Source: Aestuariispira ectoiniformans | GTDB lineage: Bacteria > Pseudomonadota > Alphaproteobacteria > UBA8366 > Aestuariispiraceae | Direction of reading: 5' to 3' | Length of the DNA stretch: 64,000 nucleotides | Assembly (NCBI RefSeq): GCF_025136295.1 | Contig: NZ_CP062788.1 | Coordinates: forward strand, 1,395,001-1,459,000 | Shown: in pieces, positions 43,442-52,928 of the stretch | Numbering within the stretch: the first letter of the stretch is position 1 | Layout: each line of letters opens with the position of its first letter | Program-made: the position numbers and the translations under genes | The notes under the pieces: model-generated | What the model was told of the DNA's origin: nothing | Database searches by the model: none | What the model saw: the letters and a program-made list of their open reading frames with translations, nothing else

Positions 43442-45097
43442 ATGGGCGAGAGGCCGGAATCCTGTAAATCACTGGATGGTATTAACCTTACCTTTTGTGG
43501 TGCTGCGGGAACTGTCACCGGTTCCTGTTATCTGATCGAACATGCCGATGGCCGCTTCCTTGTGGATTGCGGCATGTTCCAGGGGAACAAGACACTAAAG
43601 TCCCTGAACTATGGGGCATTCCCTTTCGATCCGGCGACGATAGACTTCGTGCTGCTGACCCATGCCCATATCGACCATAGCGGCCTGATCCCCAAACTCT
43701 GCAAGCATGGGTTCAAGGGACCGGTCCATATGACGGAACCGACCGCAAGTCTGTTGGCTTTCATGCTGCCGGACAGTGGCCATATCCAGGAAAGCGAAGT
43801 CCGCCTGTTGAACCGCCGCAATGTCCAGCGTGGCAGGCGGGCAGTACAGCCCATCTACAGTCAGCGTGAGGCGATTAACAGCCTCAACCAGTTGCAGACC
43901 GTTGATTATGATGAATGGATGTCGCCGGGCGAAGGGGTGCGGGCACGTTTCTGGAATGCCGGTCACATCCTGGGGTCGGCCTCCGTTGAGATCGAGGTTC
44001 AAAACGGCGAAAGCGGCCCTATTCGATTGGTCTTCTCCGGTGATATCGGTCCGCTAGAAAAGGAATTCCATGATGACCCGGAAGGTCCCGCAGGTGTGGA
44101 CTACCTGATTTCGGAAGGGACCTACGGCAGCCGCGAACGTGAGGATCAGTCGGTTGCGCATCGCCGCGAGATTTTGAAGCAGGAATTACTCGACGGCTAT
44201 AACGCAGGTGGCAACATCCTGATTCCGGCCTTTGCGGTGGAACGCACGCAGGAACTTCTTTTCGATATCAGTTGGCTGATCAAACACAGCCAGATTCCGC
44301 CCATGCCGGTTTTCCTGGACTCGCCCATGGCCATCGAGGCCACGCGGACCTTTGCGCGCTATGCCGACCTTTTGCAGGGGATTGGCGATGAAAGAGAATT
44401 CCTGAGCGAAGAGGATTTCCGGGCCACCGAGACCGTGGAGGAAAGCAAGGAAATCGCGAAGATTTCCGGTGGTGCGATTATCATTGCCGCCAGCGGGATG
44501 TGCGATGCCGGGCGTATCCGGCATCACCTGAAAAACAACCTGTGGCGGGATAATGCGACCGTCATCTTTGTTGGATATCAGGCCCCGGGCACGTTGGGAA
44601 ACCTGCTTCTGGAAGGCAAAAACCCGGTTCGCATCCATGGTGAGGAAGTGTCGGTGCGCGCGCGGATACGCCGGATCGAGACCTATTCCGCCCATGCCGA
44701 CCAGTCAGAACTGGTTGCCTGGGTTGAGGCGCGGATGCCGGTTCAGAACGCCATTTTCCTGTCCCATGGTGAGGCGTCGGCTTTGGAGGTGTTGCGCGGA
44801 GAACTGATCAAGGCGGGCTGTCAGGAAGACCTGATCCATGTGCCGCAGATCGACGACTGTTATCACCTGACCGGCAAGGGCTATATCAAACAGCGCCATG
44901 TGCCCCATCGCGTCGAACAGGAGGAAATCGTCAATACGGACTGGCATAACGACTATGCCGGTTTCCTGTCGGACCTCTCCCGGGAACTGTCCGCCATGCC
45001 CGATAACAAGGAACGGCAGAAGATGCTGCGGCGTTTACAGGGCATGATCACGGGACATGCGGTGGATGATCGACATGGAAAAAAGCATCATGAGTGA
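43442..45097 (+). CDS. Metallo-beta-lactamase/beta-CASP RNA-processing-type hydrolase
   Basis: The 551-residue protein has metal-binding motif THAHIDHSGLIPKL near 74, a further His in NAGHILGSA near 175, Asp in SGDIGP, a beta-CASP domain at about 245-390 (IPAFAVERTQELLF near 263) and the RMMBL end with YSAHADQSEL near 418. It resembles YSH1/CPSF-type bacterial exonucleases rather than RNase J. A C-terminal 100-residue extension is present. It probably degrades or processes RNA. Its 3' end overlaps the channel gene. Confidence 0.9.
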   Translation: MGERPESCKSLDGINLTFCGAAGTVTGSCYLIEHADGRFLVDCGMFQGNKTLKSLNYGAFPFDPATIDFVLLTHAHIDHSGLIPKLCKHGFKGPVHMTEPTASLLAFMLPDSGHIQESEVRLLNRRNVQRGRRAVQPIYSQREAINSLNQLQTVDYDEWMSPGEGVRARFWNAGHILGSASVEIEVQNGESGPIRLVFSGDIGPLEKEFHDDPEGPAGVDYLISEGTYGSREREDQSVAHRREILKQELLDGYNAGGNILIPAFAVERTQELLFDISWLIKHSQIPPMPVFLDSPMAIEATRTFARYADLLQGIGDEREFLSEEDFRATETVEESKEIAKISGGAIIIAASGMCDAGRIRHHLKNNLWRDNATVIFVGYQAPGTLGNLLLEGKNPVRIHGEEVSVRARIRRIETYSAHADQSELVAWVEARMPVQNAIFLSHGEASALEVLRGELIKAGCQEDLIHVPQIDDCYHLTGKGYIKQRHVPHRVEQEEIVNTDWHNDYAGFLSDLSRELSAMPDNKERQKMLRRLQGMITGHAVDDRHGKKHHE

Positions 45098-45887
45098 CCG
45101 GCAGGTCTTTTTCGATACGGATGCCTATACGCCGAAGCAAATGGCCGCGCGGGTTGAAACCTCAGGCGTGGCAAAGGCGGAACTGGCCATTATTCCATTA
45201 TTGATGCTGTCTATCCTGGCCGGTGCCTTCATAGCCTTCGGGGCGATGTTCTACACGATGACGGTGACCGGTTCCACAATGGGGCTGGGTCCGACGCGGC
45301 TATTGGGTGGGGCTGCCTTTTCGCTCGGGCTGATCCTGGTTCTGGTTGGCGGGGCGGAACTGTTCACCGGCAACAGCCTTGTCGTCATGGCCTGGGCGGA
45401 CCGCAAGGTCTCGACCGTGGCGCTTTTGCGAAACTGGGGGCTTGTCTACATCGGGAATTTTGTCGGTGCCCTGGCGACCGCCGCCTTCGTTTGGTTGTCC
45501 GGCGTCTTGGCAATTGACCACGGGGCGGTCGCACAAACCGCAATTGCGATTGCGGCGGGAAAGCTGCAGCTTGGATGGCAGGAAGCCTTTTTCCGGGGCA
45601 TTCTGTGCAATGTGCTGGTTTGTCTGGCCGTGTGGCTGTGCTTTGCGGCACGCTCGGTCGCCGGTAAAATCCTGGCAATCCTTTTCCCGATCACGGCGTT
45701 TGTCGCGCTGGGGTTCGAACATAGTGTTGCGAATATGTATCTTATTCCAATCGGCATGGCGTCGGCCGGTGTAATCAATATCGTGGGTTTTCTGCACAAC
45801 CTGTTTTTTGTGACTCTCGGGAACATAGTGGGAGGCGGCCTGTTGGTGGCGGCGGTCTACTATGTGATCTATGTCCGCCGGTCCTGA
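45075..45887 (+). CDS. Formate/nitrite transporter (FNT) family channel
   Basis: The protein of about 270 residues has six membrane spans and family motifs: GGAELFTGNSLVVMAW near 98 and GFEHSVANMYLIPIG near 220. FNT channels form pentamers passing formate, nitrite or hydrosulfide. The start is uncertain: ATG at 45075 or 45090, both inside the 3' end of the beta-CASP gene, so translation is coupled to it. Its 3' end overlaps the convergent P-type ATPase by 19 bases. Nitrite export is possible because the cell has Nap, but is only inferred. Confidence 0.88.
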   Translation: MEKSIMSDRQVFFDTDAYTPKQMAARVETSGVAKAELAIIPLLMLSILAGAFIAFGAMFYTMTVTGSTMGLGPTRLLGGAAFSLGLILVLVGGAELFTGNSLVVMAWADRKVSTVALLRNWGLVYIGNFVGALATAAFVWLSGVLAIDHGAVAQTAIAIAAGKLQLGWQEAFFRGILCNVLVCLAVWLCFAARSVAGKILAILFPITAFVALGFEHSVANMYLIPIGMASAGVINIVGFLHNLFFVTLGNIVGGGLLVAAVYYVIYVRRS

Positions 45888-48634
45888 GGTCTGGCTGGTG
45901 GCCGCAGGTTGAACAGTCCCTTTTCAATTTCGATGATCAGGAAAATACTGCCTGCGATCAGGGCACATATCCCCCACAGGCCCGCGCCCATCGGGTGGGT
46001 GCCGAACAGCAGGTTCATCGCGGGCAGATAGGTATAGACCGCCTGCAGGGCCAGGACGGTCGCAACTGAGATCCAGGCGGGCAGGGCGGCGCGTGTGAAC
46101 AGGTCGTGGACGGCAGCGCTGTGCTGGCGGCGGATGTTGAACAGATAGAATATCTCAAACAGGACGAGCGTGTTGACCGCGGCTGTCCGAGCCAGTTCCA
46201 CCGGTGACCCTTCTTCCAGAAGATAGACATATATTCCAAAGACTCCGGCAACCAGAATGACGGAGACAAAGCAGGTTCGCCAAAACAGGAAAGCCGATAA
46301 CAGTGGGGCTTTTGCCGGGCGTGGTGGTCGTCCCATGATGTTACTTTCCGCCCCTTCGAAGGCCAGGGCCAGAGACAGGGTGACGGTGGTCACCATATTG
46401 ACCCACAGGATTTGCACCGGCGTGATCGGAAGTGTCAGGCCCAATGCGACGGCGAGCGCGATGGTCATGGCTTCGCCCGCGCTGGTGGGAAGGATATAGA
46501 GAATGGCCTTTTTGAGATTGTCATAGACCACCCGGCCTTCTTCGACCGCATGGGCGATGGAGGCGAAATTGTCGTCGGCAAGCACGATCCGCGCGGCTTC
46601 CTTCGCCGCTTCCGTGCCCTTCTTGCCCATGGCGATGCCCACGTCCGCCCGTTTCAAGGCAGGCGCGTCATTCACGCCGTCACCGGTCATGGCGACAATC
46701 TCGCCGTTGCTTTGCAGTGCTTCGACAAGGCGCAGTTTCTGTTCCGGTGAGGTCCGGGCGAAAACGTCGACCTCACTTGCCGCTTGCGCCAGATCCGGGC
46801 CGGTCATGGTTTCCAGGTCGCTGCCGGACAGCGCGGTTGTACTGTTGACGAGGCCCAGTTGACCGGCGATCGCCTTGGCCGTTTCCGCGTGGTCACCAGT
46901 GATCATTTTTACCCGGATGCCCGCCGCATGACAGCGTTTGATCGCCTCAACCGCCTCTTCGCGTGGCGGATCCTCAAGACCGAACAGGCCCAGAAAGACA
47001 AGGCCGCCTTCAACGTCACCAAAAGTCAGGTCGCGTGTTTCCGTATCAACCACCCGCATGGCCAGGGCCAGCACACGTTCCCCGTTTGCGGTCATGGTGC
47101 TGATCTTCCGGTACCAGTGGTCGGTGTCCAGTGGTTCGATCAACTGGCTTGCCGCCTGCCGGTCGCACATGCGCAGGACCCTCTCGGGCGCGCCTTTCAC
47201 GAAGATTGCGGCCTCGCCTTCATGGCTGTGGTTCAGGGTTGCCATGAAGCGGTGGCCGGTGTCGAAGGGGATTTCGTCGCTGCGTGGCCATTGTTTTTCC
47301 AGGTCGGACCTGGCGATGCCGCTTTTTAACGCCAGCGTTAATAAGGCCGCTTCCATGGGGTCGCCGGTAATCCACCAGTCGCCATCGTCGTTTTGCTGCA
47401 GGGAGGCGTCGTTGCAAAGGACGGCGGCCCGCAATAGCTGCGTCAGGTAATCGCCGTCCTGGCCCAATATGGTTTTGCCCCCGGCCTCAATATCGCCATG
47501 AGGCGCATAGCCTGTTCCGGTAACCTTATAGTCCCGTTTTGCGGTTGCGATGTCGCAGACGCACATTTCGTTGCGGGTGAAGGTGCCGGTCTTGTCAGAA
47601 CAGATCACCGTGACCGACCCCAATGTTTCCACGGCAGGCAGTCGCCGGATTATGGCATGTCGTCCGGCCATTCGCTCCACGCCGATGGCCATGGTGATGG
47701 TTATGATGGCGGGCAGCCCTTCTGGAATAGCGGCAACAGCCAAGCCGACCGCTGCGAGGAACATTTCATCCGCTGCAAACTGGTAGAGGTAATAACCAGC
47801 CAGAAAAGTGACCGCCGCCAGCGCCAGGATACCTGCGGTCAGAACGTGCCCGAAACGCGTCATCTGGCGCAACAGAGGCGTGGTAATTGTGCCGACGCGT
47901 TGGATAAGGGCGCCGATGCGCCCGATTTCCGTCTGACGGCCTGTGGCAACGACAATACCGGCACCGCTGCCTTGTGTGACAAGGGTCCCCGAATAAGCCA
48001 TGCAACCGCGATCGCCCAGGGCGGCATCCGGGCTGGCAGAGGTCACGTTTTTCTCTACAGGTACAGATTCCCCGGTCAGCAGGGCTTCTTCTATGAAAAG
48101 CCCCTTGGTCCGGAACAGGCGCAGGTCGGCAGCCACGCGGTCTCCCGGCTGCAGTATGACAATGTCGCCCGGCACGATTTCGACTGCGGGAACATCTACA
48201 CGGCGGTTATCCCTAAGCAGGCTTGCCTGCGGGGATACAAGGTTCCTGATGGCATCGAGCGCTCGTTCCGCCCGTCCTTCCTGAATAAAGCCGATGACGG
48301 CATTGATCAGCGTGACGCCCAGAATGACGCTGCAATCGAGCCAGTGTCCCAGAATGGCGGTAACCACTGCGGCAGTGAGCAGGACATAGATCAGGACATT
48401 GTTGAACTGGTTCAGGAAGCGGATGTAGGCGGGGTGGGGCGCGGTTGTCGGCAGTTGGTTCGGCCCATAGACTTTAAGCCTTGCCTCTACGTCGCCGCCG
48501 GTCAGCCCGTTCCTGCTTGTCTGAAATGCCGCAAAGGCCTGTTCAATGGGAACGGCATGCCAGGGCTGGCCGCTGCCCTGCTGCTGTGACATGCCCTGTC
48601 GCCTCTGCCTTTCCATCGTTCCTGCCCTTTTCAT
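45869..48634 (-). CDS. P-type cation-transporting ATPase (P2 type)
   Basis: The protein has up to 921 residues. In order: an N-terminal cation-ATPase segment (PWHAVPIEQAFAAF), actuator motif ALLTGESVPVEKN near 190, M4 motif AAIPEGLPA near 298, phosphorylation site CSDKTGTFTRNEM near 348, the nucleotide domain with FVKGAPERVL near 480, the hinge MTGDGVNDAPALKRADVGIAMG near 625 and six C-terminal spans. The phosphorylation motif reads DKTGTF rather than the usual DKTGTL. The PEGLP motif places it with Ca2+/Mn2+ or Na+ type pumps, but the ion is not clear. Starts at 48616 or 48592 are also possible. Confidence 0.92.
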   Translation of the reverse strand: MKRAGTMERQRRQGMSQQQGSGQPWHAVPIEQAFAAFQTSRNGLTGGDVEARLKVYGPNQLPTTAPHPAYIRFLNQFNNVLIYVLLTAAVVTAILGHWLDCSVILGVTLINAVIGFIQEGRAERALDAIRNLVSPQASLLRDNRRVDVPAVEIVPGDIVILQPGDRVAADLRLFRTKGLFIEEALLTGESVPVEKNVTSASPDAALGDRGCMAYSGTLVTQGSGAGIVVATGRQTEIGRIGALIQRVGTITTPLLRQMTRFGHVLTAGILALAAVTFLAGYYLYQFAADEMFLAAVGLAVAAIPEGLPAIITITMAIGVERMAGRHAIIRRLPAVETLGSVTVICSDKTGTFTRNEMCVCDIATAKRDYKVTGTGYAPHGDIEAGGKTILGQDGDYLTQLLRAAVLCNDASLQQNDDGDWWITGDPMEAALLTLALKSGIARSDLEKQWPRSDEIPFDTGHRFMATLNHSHEGEAAIFVKGAPERVLRMCDRQAASQLIEPLDTDHWYRKISTMTANGERVLALAMRVVDTETRDLTFGDVEGGLVFLGLFGLEDPPREEAVEAIKRCHAAGIRVKMITGDHAETAKAIAGQLGLVNSTTALSGSDLETMTGPDLAQAASEVDVFARTSPEQKLRLVEALQSNGEIVAMTGDGVNDAPALKRADVGIAMGKKGTEAAKEAARIVLADDNFASIAHAVEEGRVVYDNLKKAILYILPTSAGEAMTIALAVALGLTLPITPVQILWVNMVTTVTLSLALAFEGAESNIMGRPPRPAKAPLLSAFLFWRTCFVSVILVAGVFGIYVYLLEEGSPVELARTAAVNTLVLFEIFYLFNIRRQHSAAVHDLFTRAALPAWISVATVLALQAVYTYLPAMNLLFGTHPMGAGLWGICALIAGSIFLIIEIEKGLFNLRPPARPQDRRT

Positions 48635-48809
48635 GACGCATGGTAAACTTGTGTTTTGTTCATCATATTCTTTTTGCGGGCGATTTCCGTGACAAAGATC
48701 AACTTGAATATGTCATGCCCGGCATAAGTCTTTTTGTATCCGGCGGATTGGCATTTTGCTGTCTGGCCGACTATCTTGTCGTCAAAACAACATTGAATGG
48801 GGGTGGGTC

Positions 48810-49718
48810 ATGAGCGACCTGGCGAGCAATGTAACCATGGCCCTTTGGGCGACGAACCTGGGTGTCTCCGTTGAGGGCCTTCATGGTTGGGCGGCATGCG
48901 TGGATCATGAAATGGCTGAGGCCAGGCGCAACGGGGCCGATATCTTTGTCATGCCCGAATATGCAAGTGAACAATGGCTTGCGTTCAAACCGGAAGGGTT
49001 GGCGTCGGATCGTGAAATCGCCTGGATGGCGGACCTTGCCCCGGAGGCTGTGGACCTGGCGGCCAAACTGGCGGCCAAACACGACATGCTTCTGGTTGCG
49101 GGCAGCCTGCCCTGGCATACCGATGCGGGCCAGACCAACCGCGCCGTGATCCTCACCCCTGAAGGAGACCGCTATTTCCAGGACAAGCTCAGCCTGACGC
49201 CCGGTGAACAGGAGGAGGATGCCTGGAATCTTGTTCCGGGAAAGGAGCTGCAGATCATGCAGTGGCGTGGGCTGCGTTTTGCTGTCCTGATCTGTCTGGA
49301 TGTGGAGATGCCGGCGCTTTCCTGCCTGCTCGCCCCTCATTCGCCTGATCTGGTTATTGTTCCATCGATGACGGCTCAACCGTCAGGCTATAACCGGGTG
49401 TTTGGCTGCGCGAAGGCGCGGGCGGTGGAACTGATGACGGCTGTGGCCGTGGTCGGCACTACGGGAACTGCGGTGAATTCAACCCAGAACCCAACCAATT
49501 ATTCCGGGGCGGCGGTCTATATTCCCTGTGAGCCGGACCTGGGTTTTGATGGTGTTTTCGACAAAATGGAGCCGGGATGGGACGACGGCAAGGCAGGGCC
49601 TTTACTGCTGGCCCGGGATGTGCCAATTGGCACTATTCGCAAGCTGCGTTCCGGTGAGGCAGAGGTTTGGCCCGGGGGCTGGTCGGCGGCGAATGTGAAG
49701 GTCATTGAAAACGGTTAG
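48810..49718 (+). CDS. Carbon-nitrogen hydrolase (nitrilase superfamily)
   Basis: The 302-residue protein has the catalytic triad Glu in VMPEYASEQW near 49, Lys in QDKLSLTPGEQE near 130 and Cys in AVLICLDVEMP near 165. The family hydrolyses amides or nitriles, and the substrate is not evident. The ATG at 48810 follows a gggggtggg site; an upstream in-frame extension lacks one. GreB follows 16 bases later, so the two may share a transcript. Confidence 0.87.
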   Translation: MSDLASNVTMALWATNLGVSVEGLHGWAACVDHEMAEARRNGADIFVMPEYASEQWLAFKPEGLASDREIAWMADLAPEAVDLAAKLAAKHDMLLVAGSLPWHTDAGQTNRAVILTPEGDRYFQDKLSLTPGEQEEDAWNLVPGKELQIMQWRGLRFAVLICLDVEMPALSCLLAPHSPDLVIVPSMTAQPSGYNRVFGCAKARAVELMTAVAVVGTTGTAVNSTQNPTNYSGAAVYIPCEPDLGFDGVFDKMEPGWDDGKAGPLLLARDVPIGTIRKLRSGEAEVWPGGWSAANVKVIENG

Positions 49719-49734
49719 TCAAGTATCAGGTTCC

Positions 49735-50214
49735 ATGGGCAGGCCCAATTATATCACCGCAGAAGGTTTGAAGACGCTACAGGACGAACTGGATCATCTG
49801 TGGAAAAAAGAACGGCCGGAGATCGTGTCCGTCGTCTCCTGGGCGGCGGGCAACGGCGACCGTAGTGAAAACGGCGATTACATCTACGGCAAAAAGCGCC
49901 TGCGTGAAATTGACCGGCGCGTGCGCTTCCTGCGTAAACGCCTGGAGGTGGCCGTGGTGGTCAATCCGTCGGAACAGCCCAATAAGGATCAGGTCTTCTT
50001 TGGTGCGACTGTTGAGTATGAAAACAGTCGTGAAGAAGTCAAAAAAGTCCGGATTGTCGGTGAAGACGAGGCGGAATCGCTGAAGGGAAAAATCAGTTGG
50101 ATTTCGCCCGTGGCCCGCGCCCTGATGAAAGGCCGGGTGGGGGACTTGGTTATGGTCCGCACACCTGCCGGGGAAGATGAGCTGGAGATCCTTCGAATCT
50201 CTTATGAGGCCTGA
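49735..50214 (+). CDS. greB: Transcription elongation factor GreB
   Basis: The 159-residue protein has an N-terminal coiled coil (YITAEGLKTLQDELDHLWKK) with the GreB-type tip SWAAGNGDRSENGDYIYGKK and the acidic residues used for RNA cleavage. A C-terminal FKBP-like domain follows (FGATVEYENSREE, then WISPVARALMKGRVGD). It rescues backtracked RNA polymerase. The ATG at 49735 is preferred over an upstream TTG because the family begins there. Confidence 0.93.
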   Translation: MGRPNYITAEGLKTLQDELDHLWKKERPEIVSVVSWAAGNGDRSENGDYIYGKKRLREIDRRVRFLRKRLEVAVVVNPSEQPNKDQVFFGATVEYENSREEVKKVRIVGEDEAESLKGKISWISPVARALMKGRVGDLVMVRTPAGEDELEILRISYEA

Positions 50215-50328
50215 CTTTCAGTCGCTCAAGCCGGAAAAACTAAAAAAAATCGCATTAGTTGATATGAGTCAAGCTTATGCACGTCTCCAAACTATATTAT
50301 AGTTAGCTAAGAAATGGCTTTTGCCTGA

Positions 50329-50402
50329 CTGGTTCCCTGGTCGCAAGGATTGGCGCGACTGAAAGCCGTAAATAGGGAACCGGAATCTCGCCTGACGGGG
50401 CG
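50329..50402 (+). ncRNA. Possible structured 5' leader of the chemoreceptor mRNA
   Basis: A 10-bp outer stem (ctggttccct with agggaaccgg, one G-U) encloses an inner hairpin (gtcgc/gcgac, 10-base loop). A short cgcc/ggcg hairpin follows, all ending about 24 bases before the start codon. The outer junction contains a purine-rich segment tgaaagccgtaaat. The layout could be a regulatory leader. It lacks the defining elements of the cyclic-di-GMP and cobalamin riboswitches, so the class is unknown and the structure is only predicted by eye. Confidence 0.4.
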
Positions 50403-50425
50403 CAATTAGCTTTTGGGGATGTGAG

Positions 50426-52480
50426 ATGCTTGGTAACTTGTCGATCAACAAGAAGCTTGTGCTGGTGCTGCTTCTGCCTGTTGCCGTGGCGATAATGTTC
50501 TCCGGCTTTACGGTTTTTCGTGATTATTCGATCAGCCGGGAAATGAAGCACATTGAGGCGTTGGCGGAGATTTCTCCGGAGATCAGCGCCCTTGTCCATG
50601 AAATGCAGAAGGAGCGCGGAATATCTGCCGGGTTTATCGGCAGTAATGGTGCCGGTGATTTTCAATCCAGGCTCGATAGCCAGAAAACCTTGACGGACAA
50701 GGCACTCCTGCAGTTGAAGGAACACCTGACCACCTTCAACGGCAAGTCCTATGGCGAAGATTTCGAAAACAGCCTGAAACAGGCGCTGGACAGCCTTGGC
50801 CCCCTGGCTGATATGCGCGGGCGTGTTGCCAGACTGGATGCCAGTGTTGCCGACATGGCAGGTTATTACACCAAGACGATTGCCGGCCTGTTGACGATCA
50901 TTGAAGAGATGGTGACGTTGAGCACAGATGGTCCCTTGAGTAATCGGATATCTGGCTATGTTGCCTTGCTGCAGGCAAAGGAACGTGCGGGCATTGAACG
51001 GGCGATGGGGGCCAATGGCTTTGGGGCTGGAAAGTTTCCACCCGCTATCCATCAGCGTTTCCTGTCTTTGATTGCGCAGCAGCAGGCCTATCTGGACAGT
51101 TTCCGGGTCAGTGCCCCGGAACCCCTTGTTGAAGAATTGGACACATTCCTGAAAACAGCACCTGCCGTGGCGGAGGTGCAGGCAATGCGCGATGTCGCCA
51201 TCAAGGCGGGCTATGGCGCGGAAACCCGGGGTATCAAGGGTGTGGACTGGTTCGACACGATCTCCCAAAAAGTCGAAGGTCTGAAGGTGGTGGAAGACCT
51301 GACCTCGAAAGATCTTCTTGCCTATGCGCGGAAACTGGACAGCGAAGCACAACGCAGCTTCTACATTGCCTTGGCTGTCATGCTGGCGGGTGTTGCGGCA
51401 GCGATTTTGCTGGCTGTGGTCGTCGGGCGGGAAATGTCTGCGTCCATGCGGCGGCTGCTGATGGCTGTAGATGCTCTGGGCCACGGCGACAAATCCGTGA
51501 CCTTCCACGGGCATGAACGCCGTGACGAGATTGGTGTGTTGTCCCGGGCCATGATCGATTTTCAAAAGGGATTGGTCGAGGCTGACCGGCTGGAGGCGGA
51601 ACAGAAAGCCAGTCAGGAAGCAGAAGTGAAGCGCAGCCGGTTGGTGGCGCAGCTTTCCCATGACTTTGAAAGTATCATCTCTCTGGAACTGGAGAAACTG
51701 ACAACGGCCGGTGGGTCGTTGGATGAGGCCGCTGTTTCCATGAATTCCGTGGCAAACGACACCCAAAGGCGCGCGACGGATGTGGTTTCCGCGACCGGAC
51801 AGGTGAACGCCAACGTTCAGAATGTCTCTGCCGCGGTGGAGGAGTTGAGCGCGTCTATTGAGGAAATTGGTGCCCAGATTTCAAGGGCGTCCAGCAATGC
51901 TGACAATGCAAGAACGGAAGCGGAAAGTACCCATAAAGTCGTGCAGGAACTGGCCCAGGCAACGCGGCAGATCGACGACGTGATGTCGATGATCACGGAT
52001 ATCGCGGAGCAGACAAACCTTCTTGCGCTGAATGCCACGATTGAGGCCGCCCGGGCTGGTGAGGCCGGTAAGGGGTTTGCCGTCGTGGCGCATGAGGTGA
52101 AGAGCCTTGCCAATCAGACTGCAAATGCGACGGACCAGATATCGAGCCTTGTCCGCAATATTCAGACGATTTCCGGGCAGGCGGTGGAATCCATCAGGCA
52201 GATTTCCGGGAAGGTTACCGAGATCAGCGAAAACACAAATGCGATTGCGGCAGGGGTGGAACAGCAAAGTGCCGCTACTCGTGATATTGCCTCCAGCGTT
52301 GCCGAAGCGGCGCGCGGTGTCGAATCCGTGACCGGCAATATCGGTGAAGTCTCCAGCGGGTCCAGTCAGACATTGGGCGCTGGTGAGATGGTCATAGAAA
52401 CAGCAGAAACATTGAACCGGACCATGGAAACCGTCCGGGAACAGATCGACGCATTCCTGCACAAGGTGAGGGCTGCATAG
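50426..52480 (+). CDS. Methyl-accepting chemotaxis protein with NIT nitrate/nitrite-sensor domain
   Basis: In the 684-residue protein, TM1 spans about residues 10-30. A periplasmic NIT domain (about 50-300) has the hallmark [16 protein letters not shown] near 53. TM2 spans about 310-332, followed by a HAMP segment ([19 protein letters not shown]) and a cytoplasmic signalling domain with hairpin tip [33 protein letters not shown] domains bind nitrate or nitrite in characterised sensors. A nap operon in the same window makes nitrate taxis plausible. The ATG has tggggatgtgag upstream. Confidence 0.92.
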   Translation: MLGNLSINKKLVLVLLLPVAVAIMFSGFTVFRDYSISREMKHIEALAEISPEISALVHEMQKERGISAGFIGSNGAGDFQSRLDSQKTLTDKALLQLKEHLTTFNGKSYGEDFENSLKQALDSLGPLADMRGRVARLDASVADMAGYYTKTIAGLLTIIEEMVTLSTDGPLSNRISGYVALLQAKERAGIERAMGANGFGAGKFPPAIHQRFLSLIAQQQAYLDSFRVSAPEPLVEELDTFLKTAPAVAEVQAMRDVAIKAGYGAETRGIKGVDWFDTISQKVEGLKVVEDLTSKDLLAYARKLDSEAQRSFYIALAVMLAGVAAAILLAVVVGREMSASMRRLLMAVDALGHGDKSVTFHGHERRDEIGVLSRAMIDFQKGLVEADRLEAEQKASQEAEVKRSRLVAQLSHDFESIISLELEKLTTAGGSLDEAAVSMNSVANDTQRRATDVVSATGQVNANVQNVSAAVEELSASIEEIGAQISRASSNADNARTEAESTHKVVQELAQATRQIDDVMSMITDIAEQTNLLALNATIEAARAGEAGKGFAVVAHEVKSLANQTANATDQISSLVRNIQTISGQAVESIRQISGKVTEISENTNAIAAGVEQQSAATRDIASSVAEAARGVESVTGNIGEVSSGSSQTLGAGEMVIETAETLNRTMETVREQIDAFLHKVRAA

Positions 52481-52493
52481 GCTGGCTTACGGC

Positions 52494-52521
52494 AGCGGCC
52501 GATGTTGAGGGGCCGCTTATT
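52494..52521. terminator. Possible hairpin terminator after the chemoreceptor
   Basis: A 7-bp stem (agcggcc with ggccgct) surrounds a 10-base loop and is followed by tattg. It sits between two convergent genes. The T run is weak. Confidence 0.4.
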
Positions 52522-52523
52522 GC

Positions 52524-52790
52524 CTATTGAATCAGGATGCCGGTTGCGAGTGCGATACCAAAGACGGCAACAACGCCGATTACAATAATGATCGTGGTTG
52601 TTACGCCGCTGCCTGATGAATTCTTGTTGTTTTTCTTTGGGTTGGCCTGAAGCTTTTTGATTTCGGCTTCCAGTTGGGAAATCTGCGTATACAGCTTTTC
52701 CCGCGCATCGGTCCTGTCTTCCGGCGTGGCCTTGTACATCATGACCATGCGGGAATGTTCGGTTTTTACCTGCTGTAATGTACGAGCCAA
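52524..52790 (-). CDS. Small tail-anchored coiled-coil protein of unknown function
   Basis: The 88-residue protein has a charged helical N-terminal part (about 1-50; YTQISQLEAEIKKLQ looks coiled-coil) and an Asn/Ser/Gly linker. One C-terminal membrane span (TTTIIIVIGVVAVFGIALA, about 66-84) leaves almost nothing after it. I recognise no family. It is convergent with the chemoreceptor gene and upstream sequence is AT-rich. Confidence 0.65.
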   Translation of the reverse strand: MARTLQQVKTEHSRMVMMYKATPEDRTDAREKLYTQISQLEAEIKKLQANPKKNNKNSSGSGVTTTIIIVIGVVAVFGIALATGILIQ

Positions 52791-52928
52791 ACTGACCTGC
52801 CAATTCGTTATATTAATAAGAGAATACCATAGAGCTAACCCATTAAGAATTAAACAAAAAATTTGAGAGGCAAAAATTCTTCCTATGCGGGATTTTTATT
52901 TTTTTGCTCTCTTGGGTGAGCGGACGGG

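Noticed and set aside
50329-50402. Cyclic-di-GMP (GEMM) or cobalamin riboswitch
   Set aside because: Some short motifs look alike, but the GEMM AAACC/tetraloop elements and the B12 box are missing.
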